Positions 48,501 through 60,392 of a DNA stretch of 64,000 bases are shown here, piece after piece (within the stretch, counting starts at the first letter, position 1; each line of letters opens with the position of its first letter). The DNA comes from Pachyseris speciosa (Eukaryota; Cnidaria; Anthozoa; Scleractinia; Pachyseridae). Made by a program: the position numbers and the translations under genes. The notes beneath the pieces were generated by a model. The model did no database searches and was not told where the DNA came from. It saw only the letters and a list, made by a program, of their open reading frames with translations. The stretch is from positions 973,501 to 1,037,500 of the forward strand of contig JAEMWC010000015.1 of the NCBI GenBank assembly GCA_016490735.1. The letters are read 5' to 3'.

Positions 48501-49423
48501 GAAAGGAAATTCATGATTTTAACTCTATGGGTATATGGCACAACTCACTGATTAGAATAGATAACCAACCCATTTTCTATACATCTTGGCTTAAAGCAGG
48601 GGTAAAAGAGGTTAGAGATCTACTTACTGAACATCAGACCTTCTTAAGCTATAATGCATTTGTCGCTAAATACAATATTAAAACCAACTACCTTGAGTAC
48701 TTTAAAGTAATAGCAGCCTTAAAACAATTCAAGAAAATGTGCTCACCAGGCTTAGATAACCCATCTTCAAATAATACAGCGAGTCTTTTGTCACACTCAA
48801 ATATTAACAAAGAATGTTATAGACGCCTTGCGAAAAATAAGGCCTCTATACCATTACAGAGTCAAGAAAAATGGCTTTCTGAAGTGGATATAATAGGATA
48901 TTCGATCGTTAACTGGAGAAACTCTTACTATCTGCCATTCCTCTGTACAAGAGAAACAAAGCTCAGAGTATTTCAGTTTAAGTTTCTGCATAGACAAATT
49001 GCGACAAATGACTTTCTTTGTAAGATAGGCATAAAACAAGTGGATTCTTGTTCCTTCTGTGGGGAATCTACTGAAACTTTGGTCCACCTGTTTTGGAACT
49101 GCAAACACACCCAAGCTTTTTGGAAACTATTATTTGAATGGATTTCCCAAAAACTTGTAGATGTGAAAGACAATTTTCTCTCTCCCTCTTTCTGCCTAGG
49201 TTTAGTTGAAAATGTATCGAATCTACTTCTATGCCACCTACTACTTATTGCTAGACACTACATATATACCTGTAAATTAAAAAACTCCTTACCTAAGCTG
49301 CAATTATATATACAACTACTGTTAACCTCCATAAAAATTGAAAAGAAGATAGCTCTGGATAGTAACACCCTTATTTCCTTTAAAAAGAAGTGGAACCCAT
49401 TGAAGGACGCCCTCCAGTACTAA
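45563..49423 (+). pseudogene. LINE ORF2 protein: endonuclease, reverse transcriptase, C-terminal zinc knuckle; two frameshifts
   Basis: The endonuclease begins FVICSLNVRGLSNTIKRREI and FLQEVHC. A run of six T near 45757 shifts the frame by one base, and the domain resumes with GTCILFNNNFEFQIL, LVNIYAPND, GGDYNLVL and KTDHSLI. Reverse transcriptase has EFYKVFW, NWRPITLLNCDYKIATK, LLVDFEKAFDSVEW, GVRQGCPLSPYLFIL and the catalytic QYADDTTMI (about 47682-47708). A 77-bp tandem duplication (about 47928-48004 and 48005-48081) breaks the frame again. The last frame, to 49423, ends with CSFCGESTETLVHLFWNC, a CCHC-type knuckle. L1/Tx1-like by domain order. Confidence 0.88.
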
Positions 49424-49544
49424 AATAATGAATTATAATTTTAGGAATTAATTATAAAGGTTGTTAGCTACTAGAAGTAAGCGGTTTTGTAATGTTGCTA
49501 GGTTAGTAGTGAAAGATGTTGTATTTTACAGCGTTAGCAGAACG

Positions 49545-49710
49545 GTATCCTTGTAATGTAATGTAATGTAAGAATCGCATGGTAAAGATAGTGTAAGTAG
49601 TAGAGTAAATATTGTATTGTACTGTAAGTACAGTAAGTGTTGTATCGTATCGTAAGTGGAGTAAGTACTGTGTCATATTCTATAAGTAGGGTAAGTACAA
49701 TGTAAGTAAC
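49545..49710. repeat. GTAAG/GTAATG-rich low-complexity part of the LINE 3' UTR
   Basis: Repeats of taatg and of gtaagt(a) with variants such as gtatcgtatcgtaag. The small minus-strand frame here is a by-product. Confidence 0.7.
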
Positions 49711-50263
49711 TATGTGTTCTTGCAATTAAAAAAAAAAAAAGAAAAAAAAAAGAATAGGGACAGAATTCATTCTCGACCCCATTCAGTTGCAAGCATAAAT
49801 GTGAATTATTTCTGTTGTTTGTTTGTTTATTTTGACAACGGTGGCAAATCTCTCTTTTGGAGGACCTGTCTCACTGGAGATTTACTCTCTTTACTGAACG
49901 TGGAACATAAAACGTGCCCTCAGTGGTTTTCGTTTATTTCTTATAGAACCAGTTTAGGCATCAGTGATATCTCTTGATGTTCGTCGCTGTCAACGAGGTT
50001 AGGACCGAATGCATTCTCCACCCCATTTGGAAACATAAATGTAAAATATCCCAGTTGCTTGTTTGTTTATTTTGACAACGGTGGCAAATCTCCCTTTTGA
50101 AGGACCTGTGTCACTAAAGATTTACTCATCTTTACTGAATGAGCTGCATGAAACTTGCCTTCACTAGTTTTCGTTTATTGTTTACAGAAATAAACAGATA
50201 GGCATGCATCAGTGATATCTCTTTGATGTTCGTAACCTGTATGCCTGCAACGCAGCTACTTAA

Positions 50264-50693
50264 AGTGCCCCTAACCCCAAAATATGTTTTTCTGTTAAAT
50301 AAATCTACGCACCTGTTCGAAACGCATTGTGCCATTTTGTGCCCTTTTAAACCAAATCTTGACTCTGTATAGGCTGTAAAAGTTACGAAATCTAGCCATT
50401 ATCTGTCCCACGACCGAGCTAGTAAGGGGAGTGGGTCTAGTCCTGGTTTGACGTCAAAAACTGCTTTGCATGCATGTTTAGAAAGACTTCATGCGATGCA
50501 AATCAGTTTGTGACGTCAAACCAGGACTAGACCCATGCTCCTTACCAGCTCGGTCATGGGACAGGTGATGGCTAGATTTTGTAACTTTTACAGCCTATAA
50601 AAAGTCAAGATTTGGTTTTAAAAGGCTCAATGCGTTTCGAACAGATGCAAAGATTCATTTAAGCGAAAAAAGTATTTTGGGGTTATGGGCACT
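50264..50693. mobile_element. piggyBac-like foldback MITE, nearly palindromic
   Basis: agtgcccctaaccccaaaat and its inverse attttggggttatgggcact begin arms of about 190 bp (caaatcttgact, gctgtaaaagttac, gaccgagct, gggtctagtcctggtttgac). TTAA flanks both ends (50260-50263 and 50694-50697). The first segmental copy has a plain ctacttaagtttaat site at about 4407-4421, so the element arrived after duplication or was lost there. No coding capacity. Confidence 0.88.
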
Positions 50694-50697
50694 TTAA

Positions 50698-51187
50698 CGA
50701 AGACAAATAGAGGTCACGTGAGCGGTCCTTTTAACACTATCCAGTGAAAGTCATGGTTGGTGGTAGTTTAAATCCAGGGTCAGTGTTAAGATTCTACAGT
50801 TTAAACAGTTTCTGGGGGGTGGGTAACTTAGCAGGGCCAGGCTTCATTTAACGTTACCGCCTGGGTTTGCAGTTGGCCAGGTCACTTGACAAGCCACAGT
50901 ATCAAACTCAATTACCCTAGATGAGATGATCATCGACTTCTGACTGTCACTAGTGGCTCCAACTCGACCTCTGTTGTCTAGTTTTTAAAATCACCACCCC
51001 CTCAAGCTGGCTTTCATGCAACTTCAACCTTGAAGCTAAGTATTGGCCAGAAAGTAGTACCCTCCCCCCAGATCTTGCAGCATATGGCTGTTTTCAAATA
51101 TAATAGCGTTGATATGTTACTAGCCTCAAAGGCTTTTGTTTAAGTAGTTGAGCAATAAAAAATATCAACATTAAAAAATTATGTTTT
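50698..51187. other. 490 bp absent from the first segmental copy, no gene seen
   Basis: Lies between the TTAA of the MITE and the next ttaagtttaattttcattcc. It may be a second insertion or a segment deleted from copy 1. No inverted ends or frames were recognised. Confidence 0.4.
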
Positions 51188-51972
51188 ATTTAAGTTTAAT
51201 TTTCATTCCTTTTAATTTTATGTTCGTGATCTTTGATAATACTAAAGCATCAAAGAACATGGTTAATATTGCTTTTTATTATCAGTTTCGGTCTTTCATA
51301 AGTTCGTTTGCTGTAATTTATTCCGTTGTTGTTGTTGTTGTTTAAACAAGTACCCGAACTCACGTGTGCGTATATATGTGTGTCTGATTATTCTGCGACT
51401 ATCTTAATGGAAGAGAAAGGAAGCGAGTGTTACAGGTGGCTGATGATCCGAATCTGTTGGTGTTTGTTATTCATCATAGTTAACAATAATATTTGAGTTG
51501 GAGAATCGGCTGTCCGTATGAAAGGTGTTTTTCTTTTTAATACACCGTAGACCGAACGTTAACCTAATACACACAGAACGAAATGAGCGAGATGATAATC
51601 TTGTTGTTTTAAATTATCATTGAAAACGAAAGTGCAAATTGGCAGCAAAGAAAATTACAAATAAAACAGCCTAGCAGTTGAAATAAAACTGAAATCGGTA
51701 TTCCAGAGTTTTCTCACATCTTTCCTGTTAGGGTTCCACTTTTGAAAATTCCGACTCCTAGATTATTAATGTTTAATGTAGGAGAACGTTTAAGTTTGGT
51801 AAAGTGTAGAATATTCATGACACGAGCGTGTATTATGAGGGGGCGAAATTACAGCCAGCAAATAGCCAGAGATCCAGTTGTTAATTGAAGATGGTGATTG
51901 GCCAAGCTGTTTCAAGGAGATAGGCCGCCATTTTGAATTGAGGCAAGGGCAAAGGAAAATACAGTGTTTAAG

Positions 51973-52353
51973 TTTACCGTAAAAGCTCTATTATGCCCCC
52001 GGGGGGCTTATTTAATTTTAGGCCTTATTAACGGGGGACTTATTGGAGAGGGGGGCTTAATAGAGAGGGGGGAGCTTATTTCAAATCTTTGAACACGCCG
52101 TAATCGTGTTAAATAGTTTCTACACATATCTCAAACAACTGCAGTAAAACTTTATTATTCACTACCGAGCAGGAAACAGTGTTGTGTGTTTTATTGTAGA
52201 TTTGTTTAAAATAGACCAACTGGGCCGCATAAAGTGTATTTCGCAAGAGGGAATAGGAGGGGGCCCGGGGGCTTGTTACAAAAACCGACTCCTAAACGGG
52301 GGACTTATTAGAGAGGGGGGGGGGGGGGGGCTTAATAGAGCTTTTACGGTAAG
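51973..52353. mobile_element. G-rich MITE, second copy
   Basis: Same family and position as 5207-5646 (ends ttaccgtaaaagctctatta and inverse). Interior shortened. Confidence 0.7.
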
Positions 52354-53999
52354 TGTTTTAGGGTTATGTTTGTTACCAGGGCTCACGCACTAGAAGTATA
52401 GTAGGCCAGGCACATAAGCACTCTGCCTGGTGCCAATCTTCCCCTGACTATTGTTGTAAAACCATTTTTCAAATTGCTCAGGCACAATTTGTCGGCGAAA
52501 TAAGAAATAAAAAAAAAAAATCTAGGAAAAAGGTGTCCAATTATATTTCATCTTTTTCGGGTTTTATTTTGCTTGTATGTATTCCTATTTCTGTATTCCT
52601 GTATTTCAGTTCCTCAGTTTTTCGCAGGTCCACAACTGTCCATATCAGCCTTAGGCAGGCTGCTCACTATATATAGTTTTAACTTATACTAAAATTGTAT
52701 ACAGTATACAAACCTGCATTATCAAATAAAGGATTGATTGATTGATTGATTGTGATAATTGAGATGTACGTAAGGGATACGTCGCTCGTCAAGGTTAGAT
52801 ACATCAATCAGTGTCTTTCCTAAAATATCCCTTGGGGTTGTATTTTTCTGCTCTAATTAAGGGATTGATTGTATTCCATGAAATTTTGCATCTTAAAATA
52901 AAAATGCCGTATGTTTTGGAATTCAAAAGTGCAGTTTTAAATAAAGATCCTCAGCAGTTCGCCCAATCCTCTCCATATCTTTCATCTCCCAAGGGAAAGT
53001 ACCTTTTGCGTGGTATCCGTGTTCAGAATTCAACTGTAGTTTTAAGAGGAAAACACTGTAAAGGATGCAAAATTAGTCTTGCATAGTACTTAGCCTTATT
53101 ATGGGATATTAATGTTCAGTGGTCTTAATATTCAGAGCGTGTATCAGTTACGGTCAGACCATTTAATTTTTAAAGGGGGTAGGGTGTGGGAAGTTGGGCG
53201 CCTGTTTTTCCTGGCCGACTTTTTCTTTTCTTTCCATTTTTTAATGACTTAGAACCTCTTGTGGATTCTCAACCAGTTACATGTAACATTGTATTACCTT
53301 GCTTGGTTACGTTGGACACTATTCTGTTTTTGTTTGTTTTCGGGCAAAAGCCATGCAGGGAATTTTCTGGTACATATCTGGCTGACATCTTCCCACTCAA
53401 AAATAACATAGTCCACTCCTTCTTTGCAGAAGGAAATTGCATTTTCTGCAAATGATCTTGGTTTTGATATAAGCTAACTCAAGTTGTCTGCTGTTGCCAA
53501 ACTATGGTCAACAAACATTCTGCCTGTGAATGATATATGAAATGAATCATATATGAACATTCTGTTGCTTGGCCAGTGGCAACAAGCGCCAGGGACGAAA
53601 AACGAGATGGAAATACCAATTTTTAGATGCGAATTAAAATACAACTTACCTGGCCCTGGAAGAATAATGTTTATGTAGAACAAATTTAATGAATGAAAGG
53701 GTCTTCTGGTAATGATAAGAAATCAAGCTGTCAGTGAAAAGAGAGTTTGTTTGGGGGAATTCAAGTCAAAAGCCCTCTATAAGGTGAGTTACATTACCCG
53801 ACAAATTAACTAGAACAATTATATTGGTTTTGTGGGAGGAGTGTGAATTTGACACTTCGGAATCCCTTGTTGACACCTTGCCTTAGAATCGTACCTGGAA
53901 CCCTGGTTCTTGTGTTGTGACGGACGTACGACAAAGTATGTTATGGCCCCAGTCATATTACGTATTTCAATTTACAGCGCGTGAGAGTTATTGTCTGGC

Positions 54000-54612
54000 A
54001 GAAATCTGTTCATTCTTAGACCGAACACAGAAGCTCTTAAAAAGAGTTTTCTCTACATGGAACAGTCTACCTGGCGAGGCTAAGCAGGCCACTAGTTTAA
54101 ACAATTTTTATTAATAGTTATTAAGAGAATCTTAGGACAGACGCCAGTCTACCTGAAGCAAATGTTAAAGTTGAACTCTGATATCCACAACAGAAGTACC
54201 CGCTTTAGTAACTTAAATTTTAATTGTCCCCGTTACAAAAATGAAACAGAAGGTGGGCGAACATTTACTGTACGATCAATCAAAGAATGGAATAACCTGG
54301 ATAAATACCTTAAAGAACTAAAGAATGCCGCAGCTTTGAAAAAGAAAGTTATTAACAATTTACTTAGTAAACAAAATAGTAATATGAATTTTTTATAATA
54401 TGGAAATTAAAATTCTAGCATGTTTTTATAATTAAGAATTTTTAGTATGATAGATATGTATTTTTTTTAATATGTGTTTGATTTATATACATCAAATTAT
54501 TATTACTTTCATTTATGATAATTTTATGTACTGATTAGATTACTTTATAGAGGGCCACAGGGTCATCAGTTGTATTTAAACTGTTAAGTGCTAGCCTCTT
54601 AAACTAAAGTCA

Positions 54613-54647
<35 letters not shown>

Positions 54648-54885
54648 TAATTAATTAATTATTAAGTTATTTTTAGGACTTACTGCAATTTATTTTAACT
54701 TGTCTAAATTTGAGTAGTAGATAAATTAGACTTTTAACTGTAGATTCTTATTTTACTATTTTTAAATTAATAGTATCGTTAAATTAATAGTATCGTTAAA
54801 TTAGTTGTCATCGTATTTGTAATGCACGGCTCCATAGTGAAATGGACTTCGTGGGTAAATAAAGTTCTGATTTGATTTCATTTGA
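54000..54885 (+). pseudogene. LINE C-terminal fragment and 3' UTR
   Basis: The frame 54162-54398 contains NRSTRFSNLNFNCPRY, GGRTFTVRSIKEWNNLDKYL and LKKKVINNLL, a CR1-like LINE C-terminus. It ends with ggtaaataaagttctgattt followed by tgatttcatttgat. The homologous flank at about 11480-11500 reads straight through (gtctggtagatcatcgtttt), so this is an insertion. An (ATT)n run is at 54618-54645. The upstream part (53985-54120) is in other frames. Confidence 0.7.
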
Positions 54886-55667
54886 TCGTTTTCTGCTTAC
54901 TTGACTTGTTCTTGACTAAGGAGAGTTTGTATGTGATGTAATTCCCTCTCAAAGTGACACAAGTTTTTCAGTGCCGCCTGATGGCCACTGTCAGGGGACT
55001 TATCCCCGCAACAAAACAAATATTAAACCAATGGGAAAGCGTCATTTATCCGTCCATAGACAAGTCGCCTGGTGTGTACTTGGTAGGGGTCTTGGCTCAG
55101 CAACATCTCTCCCAAGCAGTGTACACAAGGCTCCTTATCGCCTAGGCGTGTCCCTGCACTCCCTGGGACTTGTCGCCTAGTGTGTGCTAAGGTTGATGGC
55201 CAATTATTCAAAAACATAAATAAATAAATAAATAAAATAAAATAAATAAACATACAAACAAATTAGCAAGTCATGAAGGAAATACAAAACAAATTAATGT
55301 TTAATAAATGTCTTAATATCTGATATAGACACGGCTAAATTTTAAGCCCGATTTTAAGTGTAGGCCAAAATGACCCAAGATCTAAGTAGTTGTGTAAGTA
55401 AAGCTTCTGAAGCCGTAGAAAAAAATTCGCAATTCGTGTTTTGGCTGCGCCTTGTGTTTTTATCTGGATGATACTCCTGCTCATTTATTAAACATTACTT
55501 GAAAACCACTAAAAATTGCATACGTTCAAGCTGTTGCCGAATTGTTTAAGATATCCGGTGACAGATAACTTCCGTTTGAATATTGAGAACGATAAGTCGC
55601 GTCAACTATATTTACGTGTTGCTTTGTGAATACTATAATCGTTATGAATAACTGACTTCAATTCAAT
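54886..55667. other. Upstream flank of the MTA-type receptor
   Basis: Homologous to 11497-12403. Contains an (AAAT)n run at about 55216-55250 and the shared pre-start block cgttatgaataactgacttc. No gene. Confidence 0.5.
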
Positions 55668-57121
55668 ATGACCGCGCCGATTTGTACTCAGAAGCTACAG
55701 GAACTAGGAAAGCTTTCCCTTCATCACTGGGACATGACGTTGATGTGTGCTGTTTTGGGCTTGGTTATCGCTGTGGTGGCATTTCTTGGAAATCTCCTTG
55801 TTATTCACGCCCTCTGGAAAGCCTCCTCCATTCCTGCTAATTTGAAGAAGTTGTTTATTAGTCTTTCCTTGTCGGATCTTGCCTTGGGTTTGATTTTACC
55901 ATGGTATTCTGTTACCTGGATAGTGAAGATGAATATGGAGGCGATTGAACAATCAAACGTAGACTGGATCTGTCCATTATTTATCACCGTTTTTTATTTC
56001 TTCCTTTTTCTTCTCACTTGCGCATCGTATCTGAATTTCATCGCTATCACCATAGATAGACTTCTCGCTGTGTTTCTCCATCTGCGATATCAAGAACTTG
56101 TGACTTCAAATCGTGTGCTTACTGCCGCGGTCTCTTTATGGTTAATAAGTGGTGTCGGAGCGGGCATATATATTACACTTTCGAAAAACAGCTACTCGGC
56201 TGTAGCGATTATTCAGCTTCTCGGACTTTTCGTGACGACCGTGGCGTACATTCGTATCTATAAAATTGTTAAGTATCATCGGAATAAGATAGACTGCCAA
56301 CTGCAGCTACCAAATGCCCAAACAATGGACCTATTACGAGAAAAGAAGTCCGCATTCAATGCCTTGATCGTCTATGTTGTTTTCGTGGTTTGCTATCTAC
56401 CAAGTATTTGCTCAATAATAGATGGTTTCACGGTTATTGGCGCCATATTAAATGTGGGGCAAACGCGGCTAAAATTACAGTAAATGTATGGGATTTTGAC
56501 CGACTTTGAACCGCTGTAACGCCGCTAAAAAGAGGCGAATTTCCAACATTTGCCACTACTTTTAACGGTTTTATTTATATCGTTCATTCATCAGAAAAAA
56601 AGGCCATTAACAAAGGTACAACGTCCGTAAATTCGAATTATAAATCTTCTCATGTGGCTTCTAAATTCGTGGTAATTTGCATAATTTTGATTAGAGAGGT
56701 TTGTATGAAATCTTCCAAATTCGTTTACGGTCGTTGTAGCCTGAATCTGTCCTTTATACTTCATGAAAATAATGTCAGTACAAATGTCTTTTGAAAGAAA
56801 TTTCCGCTCCGGAAATCCGCCTCTTTGTAGCGCTGTTACAGCGATTCAAAGTCGGTCAAATTCCCATACATTTACTGTAATTTTCGTCTCGTTTGCCCCA
56901 CAGTTAATATGGCGCCAATAACCGTGAAACCATCTATGTTGTCAACTAATAATTCGGGGACGTCCTTTTTGCTCGCAAAATATATTTCGTTCTTGTTGGT
57001 TTATCTCAATTCTTCGTTAAACCCCCTGGTTTACTGTTGGCGATATCGAGAAATACGTTTTCTTGTCAAAAGCACGGTAAAGAAAATATCTTGCGTCGCC
57101 GTCAACCAGACTCAAAATTAG
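55668..57121 (+). pseudogene. MTA-type GPCR interrupted by a MITE before TM7
   Basis: From ATG 55668 the frame covers MTAPICTQKLQELGKLSLHH, TM1 to TM6 (GNLLVIHALW, SLSDLALG, ITIDRLLAVFLHLRY, VVCYLPSICSII), then enters the inserted element and stops at 56481-56483. After the element (56937 onward) the receptor resumes with [20 protein letters not shown]7 [17 protein letters not shown] and the tail VAVNQTQN, ending at 57121. Apart from the insertion both parts are open, so inactivation looks recent. The truncated product would have six TM segments. Removing 56419-56936 gives an uninterrupted frame. Confidence 0.9.
56421..56934. mobile_element. 514-bp MITE with 124-bp terminal inverted repeats
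   Basis: gatggtttcacggttattgg (left end) is inverted exactly at the right end (ccaataaccgtgaaaccatc). The arms, 56421-56544 and 56811-56934, match with roughly nine differences. TA flanks both ends (56419-56420, 56935-56936). No transposase is encoded. A TA target with long inverted repeats could be Tc1/mariner-like or another TA-targeting superfamily. Confidence 0.9.
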
Positions 57122-57954
57122 GGACAGGATTCCTTCTCGACCCCAGCTGTTTGTTTATATTGACAACGATGGCAAATCTCTCTTTTGAACGAACTGCCTC
57201 ACTAAAGACGATGATGTTTGGAACATCGAAACGTGTCTACAAATTAAAAAATTAAAAATTGCAGTTTGCTTTCTCGCTCTCTCGACCATTTGGTTATATA
57301 AAGGTTTCTTTGGTATTAGTTTTTATTTATTTCTTAGAAGGCGAGCAGTTTAGTATGCATCTTTTGTTAAGCAATACCTTTTGATGCTTATAACCTGAAT
57401 GTCTGCAGCTCGACTACCGTAAGATTAGCTTCGTTTCGTTTAATTTTCATACTGAATTTTATGTCCTGCATGTGTGGCAATACTGCAGCATCAAATAACA
57501 AAGTAACATTGCTTTTTATTACCACTTTCGGTCTTTCGTGAGTTCGTTTGCGGTTATCGGTTATTCCGTCGTGGTTGTTTTAACAAGAACGTGAACTTAT
57601 GTTTGCATATATCAGGTTGACGTTTGCTTATCCGCGACTACCGTAAGGGAAGCGATACAGGTGGCTGAGATATTACCATAAAAGATGATAATACTGTTGG
57701 TGTTTGTTATTCGTCATAGTTGACGATAATATTTGAGTTGGAAATCGGTAGTCCGCATGAAAGGTGTTTTTCATTTAATACACCGTAGAACGAAAGTTAA
57801 CTTAAAAAACATAGAACGAAATGAGCGAGTGATAATCTTGGTGTTTTAAATTACATCATTGAAAACGAAAGTTCAAATTGACAACAAAGAAAATTACATA
57901 TAAAACAAGCTAACAGTTGAAATAGAAAATCGGTATTCCAGAGTTTTCTCTTTT
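57122..57954. other. Receptor 3' flank, fourth copy
   Basis: Diverged relative of 3898-5000 (gacaacgatggcaaatctct, gagttggaaatcggtagtcc). No gene. Confidence 0.55.
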
Positions 57955-58215
57955 CTTTATTATATCTGTCACTTAGAACACGCGCTGTATTTAATTTTGC
58001 AGGCCGTACTCTACAGTACGGCCCTATTTACTTCAACTACTTTTCTTTCTCGCGCGCCGGATTAACCTCAGAGATATAATATATATTTTAAAAACCTTGT
58101 TTTCTCGGTCCGTACTGTAAGTTACGGATTCTTGTTTTTTTCCCATTAATTTATGGCCTTGGGCCATAAATCAACGGGAAAAAATTATAGTACGGACCTC
58201 GAACTCGGTTAGTAG
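57955..58215. mobile_element. Insertion made of stacked palindromes
   Basis: Absent from the homologous flanks at about 4925 and 10990. It holds ggccgtactctacagtacggcc (9-bp stem, 58002-58023). A second, compound structure has ggtccgtact (58107-58116) pairing with 58189-58198 and enclosing an 18-bp stem with two mismatches (58141-58158 with 58162-58179). No coding capacity; the family was not recognised. Confidence 0.6.
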
Positions 58216-59266
58216 AGTGCAAAGGTAAGAGTTAGGGTTTGATAAATAAACCACTTTTTGAAAATTCAGACTCGTAGATTATTAATGTTTATTGTGGACG
58301 AACTTTTAAGTTTGTTAAAGTGTAGAATATTCATGATACGAACGTGTGTTATGAGGGGGCGAAATTACAGCCAACAAATAGCCAGAGATCAAGGATTTAA
58401 GCCACCGTGTACCTTCAGGGGTGTCTCTGATCTAGGGGTTGTTGCGGCTCCCGATTACAGCCCAGATACCATAAATCCGATATCAAATTAAAAATAATAG
58501 GACTAGCGATTCGAATATTTCATTAATTTTGTAAGAAAGTGAATAACTGAATGTTAAGCCGAGTCTAAACTCGAAGGTCTAAATCATCTTTTGAAAGCTA
58601 TAACTAAATATGACTTTTGAAATTCAGGAATTTGATATTTTTCTGAAGGTCTGGAACCCAGAAGCTAAAAAAACGTGTTGGCGTTTTGCTTTATTCAAAT
58701 GCGTTCAAAAGTTCCAGAACATTTTCAAATTCCCTAGAAAAAAAAAATACGGAGGGACCACACGGAAATAGCTCTCAACGAAAAATGAACGTTTTTGAAA
58801 TATTTAATTCCCCAAAACGTTTTTGTTAAATATAAGTTAATCTAGCGACTGTCCAAATTTGATCGAAATCGAACAAATCGCTCTTGAGTTGTAACTCTCG
58901 AAAGTGTCCCCCTTCAAAACAAGAATAAACTTTGCGAACTACAGTGCTTGAAAAAAATACCACTCACGAAGGTAGCGGACCAATCAATTTAAGGCTAATT
59001 TACAGCACTAACTTTTCTCCCGGTTACCCACTGTGGACGTTTTCCGCATAATTTATCTCCACGCAAACACTCGCGCTCCAAACAATTCACTAGTTTATCA
59101 TTTTGTCGCATATTCTCCGGCTTTGACTAAGGGTACACGACCCATCGTCATAGCCGAAAAACTAAAAACTTACAACCCTCATGAAGCAAAGCAACGTTTT
59201 CGCGCAATTCGCTCTGGTTGGCTGCATTCACAGCAAATATACTGTCAACGTTTACGTGAATGAATG
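58216..59266. other. Receptor flank remnant, then unassigned sequence
   Basis: 58216-58390 matches 11000-11180. From about 58400 to 59266 no family was recognised; the 76-codon frame 59033-59263 resembles nothing I know. Confidence 0.45.
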
Positions 59267-59340
59267 AAACTTTATTGAACACTCCCCTGAGGGGCTTTTC
59301 GGTGATCAATACATCATTTTAAAAGCCTAAGATAAAACAA
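59267..59340 (-). mobile_element. LINE/SINE 3' tail, minus strand
   Basis: tgaatgaatgaaactttatt reads on the minus strand as an aataaagtttcattcattca tail, typical of CR1-like 3' ends. Confidence 0.4.
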
Positions 59341-59372
59341 ATTAATGTATATATAAAAACGATATATAAAAG

Positions 59373-59432
59373 GGATCTACAACGAATCCGTGATTGGTGC
59401 TTTGAGAACTACCTCCTGCTAAACCCAGACAA
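59373..59432 (+). pseudogene. Short LINE reverse-transcriptase fragment
   Basis: Reads DLQRIRDWCFENYLLLNPDK, the block that follows the YADD motif in CR1-like LINEs. It is cut off by the next element. Confidence 0.55.
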
Positions 59433-59650
59433 GACTAAGGGCCTGTTCACATGGAGGTGGGGGACCCCAGGCAGGTGAGGTCCCCCACCTAGGTGGGGTT
59501 ACCAATCTCTCCATACAATCTCTCTTTTTTTCTCGATCGGCGTTCGCATGTGAGGTGGAGTACCTCACCCAGGCAGGTTACCCGGTCAGCCAGGGCGGGT
59601 ACCCGCCTAGCTGGGGTGAGTTTTCTCCATGTGAATGCTGGAGGTGGGGT
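59433..59650. mobile_element. G/C-rich foldback element
   Basis: gcctgttcacatggaggtgg has an inverse at about 59629-59640 (ctccatgtgaa), and ggtaccc/gggtacc-, aggcaggt/acctgcct-type motifs repeat between them. It is inserted in LINE sequence. Boundaries approximate. Confidence 0.45.
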
Positions 59651-60042
59651 GGGGTGAGGTTCATCCGGGCAATTATCTCTGAATTCTTTTGTTAATTCTT
59701 GGTTTTCAGTCACGCGTAAGTCACGCAAGTAAAAAAATAAAATTGCGAACCATTCAATAGATAAAGTGAAGAAATTGAGATATTGTAGAAGAGTAATAAA
59801 TAAACAATATGCCCAAGCTTCATGGCTGTGCAACGTCCTGTACTCGAGTTATTCGTCCAAATGTACCACTCAAACTTATTGATGAGCTCCAACATGGCGA
59901 CCGGAAACGAGTGAAAAACATCTGGAACTTACTTAAGCTATCTCAAACGCTTTCTTCGCCCTGTTGAGCAAGCAAACTTTCACATAGACGGTTCTCTTGT
60001 CATATTGGCTATTAAAACCTCAAAAACATACGATCAATCGAT

Positions 60043-60371
60043 GTTTTCATGTACGTGATGTGACATCTGTTATGTCACACACTGTGAAAACTACTCTGTC
60101 TTTTGACTATGATATCACTGCTCTCGCTGCTTCTTGCATCTCTAGGCTTGCTCAGATAAATCGTGGAAAACGCGCTTTCAATTTCAACCTACTAGTAATT
60201 ATAATTAACGCGCTTGTCTTCAGTAAACGTTTTTACTGTTCCACGGTCTGGTCTAATACATCTGACAAAAATATACATAAATTGCAACATGTGCAGAACT
60301 TCGCCGCTAGAATAATTAGCGGAAAGAGAAAATTCGATCACATTACTCCAGCGCTGCGGAAATTGCTTAAG
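60043..60371 (+). pseudogene. CR1-like LINE fragment
   Basis: The frame contains NRGKRAFNFNLLVIIINALV, FYCSTVWSNTSDKN and KLQHVQNFAARIISGKRKFD HITPALRKL-type sequence, the post-RT domain of CR1-like proteins. It is truncated on both sides; the hammerhead repeat begins about 20 bp later. Confidence 0.7.
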
Positions 60372-60392
60372 ACAGCAACTATAACTACGAGA

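Larger units (their letters stand above)
44203..49749 (+). mobile_element. Near-full-length L1/Tx1-like LINE
   Basis: aagaat is duplicated on both sides (44197-44202 and 49750-49755); the right copy follows an A-rich tail (49729-49749). The 2968 locus shows the uninterrupted target (cttaagaatagggacag at about 3891-3907), which confirms the boundaries. Order: 5' UTR of about 100 bp, ORF1, 0.4-kb spacer, ORF2, 3' UTR. The 3' UTR (49424-49728) is built largely of gtaag- and taatg-type short repeats. Confidence 0.9.
49756..53830. repeat. Segmental duplication, copy 2 (partner at 3898-7100)
   Basis: Nearly identical to the first copy over most of its length. Differences: the MITE at 50264-50693 with a further 490 bp up to 51187, a shorter G-rich MITE (51973-52353), and a short palindromic insertion near 53522-53560 (tgaatgatatatgaaatgaa). 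No true gene lies inside. Confidence 0.85.
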
